Shown here: positions 57,043 through 64,000 of the stretch, one piece after another
Layout: each line of letters starts with the position of its first letter
Position numbering within the stretch: position 1 is the stretch's first letter
Source: Nannobrachium achirus
Lineage: Eukaryota > Chordata > Actinopteri > Myctophiformes > Myctophidae
Reading direction: 5' to 3'
DNA: 64,000 nucleotides
Assembly (NCBI GenBank): GCA_963921795.1
Contig: OY997639.1
Location: 51,269,762-51,333,761 of the forward strand
Translations under genes and position numbers: made by a program
The notes under the pieces: generated by a model
What the model saw: only the letters and a program-made list of their open reading frames with translations
Database searches by the model: none
What the model was told of the DNA's origin: nothing

Positions 57043-57136
<94 letters not shown>
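56607..57136. repeat. Microsatellites and hAT debris
   Basis: (GT)n at 56,607-56,671, (GACG)n at 56,786-56,813, then CCGATTATCGGC and GATATCGGTGTTTCCGAT, palindromic sequence of a fish hAT family, and (GT)n at 57,047-57,136. A 261-codon frame crossing both GT tracts is an artefact. 57,137-57,660 has no recognised gene. Confidence 0.8.
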
Positions 57137-57138
<2 letters not shown>

Positions 57139-57661
57139 GCGCTCCACTTATCTGTGTGCGTATTTGTGTGCGTGAGGGAGAACTCAAGACAGTCACGTTG
57201 TTGTTAAACCTCGTTCCAAAAAACATAATTCCAAACAAAGTTGTCGATGGGAGTAGTTGTGGAAAACACTTGTTGTCGACCTAATGATAACATGTTTAAT
57301 TCCCTTATGGAGTATAAAACAATTAATTCCATCGGAGCTAGCATAGCCACGACCGCAGTTTTCCAGTTGAACCTGGAGGCGCAATGGTGGGGGCGGGGAG
57401 TGTGGGGAACACACACCACTGACTATTGCCGATAATGGAGAGGTTATAGCTTTATGTATTTAGAGACACCCTTGCCGATTTCGTAAGCGACTCGTCGCTA
57501 ATTACAATATTTAAAAGTTATTTGGGGCCATGATGATAACCTCTTTTTCCCACTACTAGACAAATAAGGATTTATATTGTCTGTTACTGTTTACAACCAC
57601 AATTATTCACATGTGGCAAGATCTCGGTTCCACTAGTTTTACTAGTAGGCTAGTGTAGCCT

Positions 57662-57885
57662 GTAGGCTAGAAGCATTTTCAGAAGTTAATTTAATGTTTT
57701 CCATTTAATGATTTCCTTTATCCTCATCTAATCATATGCTAATGCACGCAACTGTTTTTGACAGGTTTTAGGGCCTAATAGATTTTCATAAGTTAATTTA
57801 ATGTTTTCCATGTAATGATTTCCTTTATCGTCATCTTGCGCTAATGCACACTGTTTTTCGCCAGGTTTTAAGGTCTTATTTTAGT
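57662..57885 (+). repeat. Two diverged ~115-bp tandem copies
   Basis: AGTTAATTTAATGTTTTCCA begins each copy (about 57,681 and 57,794), followed by ATGATTTCCTTTAT, GCTAATGCAC and CAGGTTTTA. Non-coding. Confidence 0.75.
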
Positions 57886-58087
57886 TGTTTCTCATAAGCT
57901 TGCGACCCGCATTGCCCATCGGCCCCCACCGTTGTGCACAGGTTCACCGGGAAAACCGAGGTCGCAGCATAGCCGCACATGAGCTAATGGGTTGCCAGAT
58001 TGGCCAGTTCTTTGCGAGAGAAACAAGCAAATAGGTCTATAAAATGTCAGTCAAACGTTGTTGTCTATAATATTGTTCAAGAACAGT

Positions 58088-58500
58088 GTGGCAGTGGTGG
58101 ACAAGTAAAAGTCCAGAATTCAAAATGTACTTGAGTAAAAGTATGAAAGTATTGGCATCAAAATATACTTAAAGTACCAAAATTAAAAGTAAATGTTTGA
58201 AAATAGCAGATCTACAAGCTCACAACGTGTTGCATTGCAACGTGTTGTGAGATTGTTGATTGGCTATTTTCAAATGGCCGAGGTATATACAATAGGGCTA
58301 AAGTGGTTTATGTATGTGTTTTATAATATAATCATTTATTTTTGCCAAGTAACTAATAACTAATGTTTTCAAATGAATGTAGTGGGGTAAAAGTACAATA
58401 TTTAGATAGGAGATGTAGTGGACTAGAAGTAAAAGTATTGGAAATTGGAAATACTCAAGTACGAATGCCTAAAGATTTACAGTACATAAGTAAATGTTAG
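58088..58500. mobile_element. hAT-related repeat (CAGTGGTGGACAAGTAAAAG)
   Basis: Begins CAGTGGTGGACAAG and runs on with TACTTGAGTAAAAGTA-type sequence, which recurs at 33.8-34.2, 56.1-56.5 and 63.6 kb. It contains a full palindromic-motif copy at 58,199-58,274. The 3' end is not defined. Confidence 0.55.
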
Positions 58501-58642
58501 GACAAAAAAATCTAGTTCCATTCCATTGTATCAAAAGATGTGCAAGGATAAGGTGGGGAACTTAGAAAAGATCCAAGGCAGCTCTGTTACTTTCTAAGTA
58601 GAAAACTATTTTATTAGATCATGGCAGCAGGATTAAAAAACG

Positions 58643-58690
58643 ACAGACGCGTTTCAGCCTCGTAGGGCCTTCATCAGAGTCCGCTAGAAA
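58643..58690 (-). ncRNA. Hammerhead-ribozyme-like motif (degenerate)
   Basis: Minus strand reads CTGATGA (58,677-58,671), a short GGCC/GGCT stem, GAAAC (58,655-58,651), then GCGTC. CTGATGA and GAAA are the two conserved core strands of hammerhead ribozymes, and ACGCGT next to GTC could form a dimer-type stem III, as reported for Penelope-like retroelements. An extra A precedes stem II and stem I is weak, so it is probably decayed. Confidence 0.35.
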
Positions 58691-58857
58691 TGTCAAAGAC
58701 AGACGTCATTAAATAGCACCTACAATCAATAACAACAAGACCTCACCACGTAGTGATTAGTATCGAATACAATACATACTAAACATACTACGCACCTACT
58801 ACAGAGTGCTTACCACAGAACATTAAAAGTCAATACTCAATACAAAAAAAGAAAAGG

Positions 58858-60748
58858 TAGTGTAAAAAACATCACAAGGATGCAACTGGGACGTATCATC
58901 AGTGATGTAGCCTGGGGTCGACGGGTGTTTCGGGTCTCGCAACATCATACACCCTCGCCCAGGTGACCCAGCCGGGGTTGATCAAGTCCCGACTTACGTC
59001 CCAGTAGCTATCCACGATCAGTCCTATTAGGGAAAGACAGGGTCACTCAATGTGCTGCACCGGAACTACTCTGCCGGGATTGGGGGTACCATTCTGGCGC
59101 GTGGAAGAACTAGGCTCTATGGGTTGACTCCTGGCCGGGCTCCTCCTACGTCTCACCAGGTCCTCCCCTGCTCTCACCAGGTTCAGAACCTGTGCGTTGC
59201 ACCAGACCCCAATCCAAACATTCCATTCAGCTGCTGCAGTTGAATGGCCCTCCTAGAGGCCTCACCGTGGATTTGTTGGGCTTCTTCCTCACAGAAGACA
59301 CAGGCTGGGGCGCTAACCCAACCTGCTCCCGGGTGCCGTCTAAATTCCGTCCGTCAACCGAGTCTCCGGTGGTCACCAAACTATTCCTGGTTGTCACATA
59401 GTCTATTCCTATGAGCCACTATAAATAGAACTAATAGTGTAAAAAACATCACAAGGATGCAACTGGGACGTATCATCAGTGATGTAGCCTGGGGTCGACG
59501 GGTGTTTCGGGTCTCGCAACATCATACACCCTCGCCCAGGTGACCCAGCCGGGGTTGATCAAGTCCCGACTTACGTCCCAGTAGCTATCCACGATCAGTC
59601 CTATTAGGGAAAGACAGGGTCACTCAATGTGCTGCACCGGAACTACTCTGCCGGGATTGGGGGTACCATTCTGGCGCGTGGAAGAACTAGGCTCTATGGG
59701 TTGACTCCTGGCCGGGCTCCTCCTACGTCTCACCAGGTCCTCCCCTGCTCTCACCAGGTTCAGAACCTGTGCGTTGCACCAGACCCCAATCCAAACATTC
59801 CATTCAGCTGCTGCAGTTGAATGGCCCTCCTAAAGGCCTCACCGTGGATTTGTTGGGCTTCTTCCTCACAGAAGACACAAGCTGGGGCGCTAACCCAACC
59901 TGCTCCCGGGTGCCGTCTAAATTCCGTCCGTCAACCGAGTCTCCGGTGGTCACCAAACTATTCCTGGTTGTCACATAGTCTATTCCTATGAGCCACTATA
60001 AATAGAACTAATAGTGTAAAAAACATCACAAGGATGCAACTGGGACGTATCATCAGTGATGTAGCCTGGGGTCGACGGGTGTTTCGGGTCTCGCAACATC
60101 ATACACCCTCGCCCAGGTGACCCAGCCGGGGTTGATCAAGTCCCGACTTACGTCCCAGTAGCTATCCACGATCAGTCCTATTAGGGAAAGACAGGGTCAC
60201 TCAATGTGCTGCACCGGAACTACTCTGCTGGGATTGGGGGTACCATTCTGGCGCATGGAAGAACTAGGCTCTATGGGTTGACTCCTGGCCGGGCTCCTCC
60301 TACGTCTCACCAGGTCCTCCCCTGCTCTCACCAGGTTCAGAACCTGTGCGTTGCACCAGACCCCAATCTAAACATTCCATTCAGCTGCTGCAGTTGAATG
60401 GCCCTCCTAAAGGCCTCACCGTGGATTTGTTGGGCTTCTTCCTCACAGAAGACACAGGCTGGGGCGCTAACCCAACCTGCTCCCGAGTGCCGTCTAAATT
60501 CCGTCCGTCAACCGAGTCTCCGGTGGTCACCAAACTATTCCTGGTTGTCACATAGTCTATTCCTATGAGCCACTATAAATAGAACTAATAGTGTAAAAAA
60601 CATCACAAGGATGCAACTGGGACGTATCATCAGTGATGTAGCCTGGGGTCGACGGGTGTTTCGGGTCTCGCAACATCATACACCCTCGCCCAGGTGACCC
60701 AGCCGGGGTTGATCAAGTCCCGACTTACGTCCCAGTAGCTATCCACGG
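58858..60748 (+). repeat. 577-bp tandem repeat, 3.3 copies
   Basis: Units start TAGTGTAAAAAACATCACAA at 58,858, 59,435, 60,012 and 60,589 (last partial, about 160 bp). Copies differ at only a few positions, e.g. CTAGAGG versus CTAAAGG, so expansion is recent. The repeated 63- and 69-codon frames (starting MLHRNYSAG and MRCTRPQSK) are copies of the same DNA. Unit origin unknown. 60,750-62,130 has no recognised gene. Confidence 0.95.
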
Positions 60749-62137
60749 TAAAATATATCAGGTTGGATTGAGAGGCCACATGGACCAAATACAATAATTG
60801 AGAGCTAGGCATCACAGCAAATGATATTCCTAATCTGTGTAGGGTCACAATAACAATAATTAAAATGCAATATTAAGGCAGTGTAGCCAGTCAGTTAGAG
60901 AAACGGAGAGAAGTCAATCTCATCGTTGAGCCCAGGGTAAGTTGTAGCTTTTAATGTGATTATCCAGAATGTTTCTCTTTGGAGAAGCTGTTTTAATCTG
61001 TCACCACCTCTTATAGACTTGGAATTGCTTCTGTAACACGTGTGACTTGTAGTGCTACATTCAACATTTAGCATAAATGCCAATAATCAGAATTCAAGGT
61101 TGGGCAAGGAGTGAATGAAGCAACAGAATATGTTTTCAGCCAAGGGAAGTCCTCAGCAATTTTTATTCATCTAGCTAGTAAAATATGAAATGTGAAAACC
61201 CTATACTAATACAAATAAAATACAGACAAAAACACAAAACAAAACCCCCCAAAATAACACTTGGTCAGTCAGTCAAAATGTTCAATTGTTTTAGTCAGTC
61301 AGTTGTATGAGCTCAGTTTGTTTTCTACCCGGGTAGTATTTCTTTCAAAGGCCTTATATTCAGATCCTCCTGTGAGGTCTTATCTGTGTCTTTGGATCCT
61401 CAACTGGTCCACTCCTCCACGACGATGATGAAGATGAAGATCTCCCAGTGGCTCCTCACCACTGAGAGTGGATGCAGATGCCTCCAGATGACCAGCTGAT
61501 TGGAATTTGTAGATTGTTGTTCTATTCTGGTTCAGTTGAGCAACAGAATCAACTGTTCAAAAAAACCAATCAGAGATCACAAAGTGAAAAACACACAAAA
61601 AGAAAACGACTAGGGCATCTCTGCTTCATCAGAATACTGTTGACTTAGACTTATAACTTATAACAACTCAGCAACTTAAATGAATTAAGCTCTGTATCAG
61701 AGTGGTGACTGTCTGTCTGTGTTGAATGCTCTGCTCTGCTGTTCTGTGCTGCTTCTTCCTCTTTGTCTGGAATAGTGATCTTAGACTCTTTAGCGCCCCC
61801 ACATGTACACCAGTGTTAGTCATCCTAAATTAACTCTATAGTTGCTGGTGCAACTCATGTGGGTTACATCTATTGTTAAATACAATCAGATAGAACACTG
61901 AAACTTAGATGAAATAATGTTCAAAGACGCATGACAAACATCACAGGAAAATACAGCAAACACAGGCCTGCCGCGCATGTGTTTGGAGACAAAGGAATAA
62001 TGGAGAATGGGGATCCAGGCCCAATGTTTGGAGTGAGGGAGGAAGTGAGGTGGTTGCAGGACCAGGTTCCACTGAGCAGTCAGTGAGCCATTGTGGAGTG
62101 GAGGGGAAATGAATGAAGGAGCCTTGTAGTTTGTCAC

Positions 62138-62138
<1 letters not shown>

Positions 62139-62182
<44 letters not shown>

Positions 62183-62300
62183 ATTTTTAGACATTTATTA
62201 GACAACAATGGAGAACAGTACAAGTACTGTCAATACAATGGAAATGTAGTACAGTACAAGTACAGTTAAACTAGCCTAGCACAGCACAGCTAAACAATCC
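62139..62300 (-). mobile_element. LINE 3' end with (TCAA)n tail
   Basis: (TGAT)n of about 45 bp followed by ATTTATTAGACAACAATGG and tracts of TACAGTACAAGTAC. The arrangement matches the 3' end of the L2/CR1-like LINE at 17.46 kb (ATTTATTAGAAGTTTGCAAT). Only the 3' end is present. Confidence 0.6.
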
Positions 62301-62616
62301 CATGTTAAAAAACAAGGTGGGGATGGACTACTATACTGCAGTTAGTTAGCTGCATTAGTATATAGTCTGGCCAAGCCAGGCTACAGTTAAACACTCTGCC
62401 TAAAAGGAACATCCCAAATAAGTTATTTTAGGTCTTTGTTTACGTTAGAAGTCCTTGGTAACTCAAATATACTTTACTTTGTACGTTACGTTACTTTACG
62501 CCACTGGAGTGCTGCATCGATCCAAAGCCATTCACACTCTTTACAAAACTGCACATCACAAAGCACAAATTAACATAGGAATTCTGCTGGCTGGATACAC
62601 ACATAATGCTCCTTGT

Positions 62617-62720
62617 TAGTGCTGGGTGGTTAATCGTTTTCAAATCGAAATCGCGATTTGGAACCACGCATTTAGCGAATCTCAAAGCCTGCGATTTAGC
62701 AGTTTTTCATTTATTTACAT
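62617..62720. mobile_element. hAT terminus (AGTGCTGGGTGGTTAATCG)
   Basis: AGTGCTGGGTGGTTAATCG followed by CAAATCGAAATCGCGATTT, a widespread fish hAT end. The partner was not found. Confidence 0.5.
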
Positions 62721-63102
62721 GTATAATCAGATTCATCAAAACGTGCAACGGCAGCAGCTAGTCTGACCCGATGTATAACTCTATATAGGTCTGATTTGGG
62801 CAACACCAGTGCAGCAAATCGCCAAACACAGCCAGCAGCCAATACACAAGCTGAAGCACAGAGTCAGATCAGTGTCTGTCTGACTGTCTATTCCATGCGC
62901 GACACTGCAGATTAATTCATGCACATAATAATTAGCTGACATTACGTTGTAATGTAATTTCCGATCCATGCCTGCATGTAGTGATTAAAAGCTGTCTTTT
63001 AATTTACCGTGATGATGAAAGTGAAACTGAAAGCAGTTTTCTTTCTCCGCGGTAACACGTGTGAAACCAATGGTGGAAAAAGTACTCACAATTTATACTT
63101 AA

Positions 63103-63567
63103 AGGACAACTTTAGTTTTTTACAACAAGGGTTCATATTTTATATTGTAATTAAAGAATATAAAAGATGAGTTATTATTATTTCATTTACTTCTTTCTAT
63201 TGTTTTAGAGATTCTTATTGTGGTTGGGGGCATGCATACAAGTGGCTAAATATGTAATTTTAGACAGAATAAGCCAATTCCCAAGATACAACGCAACCTT
63301 TCATGGTTGGATGTGACTTATGGGGGCTAGAAGTGTTACTGTAAATAGCAATGAAGAAACTGCTGGCTTATTGTGTCTAAAAAGACATACCGGTATCTAG
63401 CCACTTCTACGCATGCCCCCATGCGTATGCATGCCCCACATTTTAGCACGGTAAATGCGATAAAACAATAGAACGAAGCAAATGAAAACATTTTAACACT
63501 CACTTTTTCTTTTCTCTAATTACAATCTAAAATATGAACCCTTGTTGTAAAAAAACAAAGTTGTCCT
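63103..63567. mobile_element. piggyBac-like MITE, 465 bp, TTAA target
   Basis: Ends AGGACAACTTT and AAAGTTGTCCT with TIRs of about 45 bp (TTTTTACAACAAGGGTTCAT), flanked by TTAA (63,099-63,102 and 63,568-63,571). It interrupts a TACTTAAGTAAAAGTA hAT-related repeat that begins GGTGGAAAAAGTACTCA near 63,072. The sister copy at 39.8-40.07 kb is truncated. Confidence 0.92.
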
Positions 63568-63754
63568 TTAAGTAAAAGTATCAATACTGCAATCCGTTAC
63601 AAGTAATTAAGTCCAGAATTCAAAATGTACAAAAGTACAAAAGTATTGGCATTAAAATGTACTGATGGTACAAACCGGGGGGTAGTGAATAGGAAAGAAA
63701 AAGGACCCTAACAGGCTAGCCTGCCTCATTCAACTAATAGGCGGATAGCCCACC

Positions 63755-63991
63755 CTACACTAGTAAGGAAGTAAGGGCCCCTCCTTCACGATGACCACTA
63801 ACAGGCTGGTCAGGAAGGATAACTCTAGATGAGGAGTACAACAACAGGGGTTCTCCGCACTCTGTAGGAGAAACGTCTGCAGCCACTTGGAGGACCAAAT
63901 GCGCTGCAAAGCTGCAAAGGTGAATGGTCCAATAGGGGCTCTTTTCGTTCAGTTTGTCCCGAAGGAACCGGGCCTGGAGCGTGGAGGCCAA
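63755..63991 (-). CDS. Unrecognised 78-codon frame near the right edge
   Basis: Minus-strand frame beginning MASTLQARFLRDKLNEKSPY, open at its upstream side almost to the window edge. I do not recognise it, and the second half looks non-biological. Possibly an exon start or a repeat. Confidence 0.15.
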   Translation of the reverse strand: MASTLQARFLRDKLNEKSPYWTIHLCSFAAHLVLQVAADVSPTECGEPLLLYSSSRVILPDQPVSGHREGGALTSLLV

Positions 63992-64000
63992 GCTGGGGCG

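Noticed and set aside
56499..57284. 261-codon plus-strand open frame
   Set aside because: It crosses two (GT)n tracts and is mostly Cys-Val repeats; no domain and no splice context.
58858..60748. Tandem gene family (repeated 63- and 69-codon frames)
   Set aside because: The frames are identical because the 577-bp DNA unit is repeated; there is no recognisable protein and no differential constraint.

Overview
The window looks like teleost fish nuclear DNA. A spliced seh1 nucleoporin gene begins near the left edge on the minus strand. Almost everything else is transposable-element sequence of the kinds common in fish: hAT, piggyBac-like and Harbinger-like MITEs, Helitron-like elements, L2/CR1-like and RTE-like LINEs, tRNA-derived SINEs and long (CA)n/(GT)n tracts. 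There is no bacterial-style organisation, and most open frames of 60-150 codons are repeat artefacts.

Layout. 1-4,450: exons 1-4 of seh1l (minus), introns loaded with elements, and a promoter with a CCAAT box and a nearby NRF1-type palindrome. 5,160-8,020: a tRNA-derived SINE, a long GT tract and an intronless, intact kelch gene most like klhdc3 (minus), probably an old retrogene that keeps the C-terminal degron-receptor architecture (six kelch repeats, BC box, Cul2 box). 9,600-13,800: a ~4 kb element with long inverted repeats built of ~370-bp subrepeats around the wreck of a transposon-type ORF. 17,460-19,350: 5'-truncated L2/CR1-like LINE. 19,800-30,270: nested hAT and Helitron-like elements and a CArG-box-rich tandem array. 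32,370-39,300: paired and nested elements, a solitary shroom-like exon, and two Helitron 3' termini. 40,150-40,570: two candidate short exons. 43,060-45,900: three head-to-tail copies of one MITE. 46,300: a THAP-domain fragment. 46,800-50,460: a nearly complete RTE-like LINE with an intact 1,023-aa ORF. 50,470-54,720: a second element encoding the same unnamed protein family as the 9.8-13.8 kb element, carrying two nested hAT MITEs. 55,200-64,000: piggyBac-like MITEs, a 577-bp tandem array, a hammerhead-like motif and LINE/hAT debris.

Only seh1l (partial) and the klhdc3-like gene are confidently host coding sequence; the shroom-like exon, the 40.2-40.6 kb exons and an acidic C-terminal reading frame near 6.1 kb are possible host exons. 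The most interesting material is the mobile fraction: an unnamed long-TIR transposon family seen twice, Helitron-type sequence abutting a gene fragment, 18 exact copies of a 10-bp CArG box in 5.7 kb, several insertions whose empty sites can be read from paralogous repeats in the same window, and a short palindromic motif recurring inside unrelated elements. Family names beyond the motifs quoted are from memory and were not searched.
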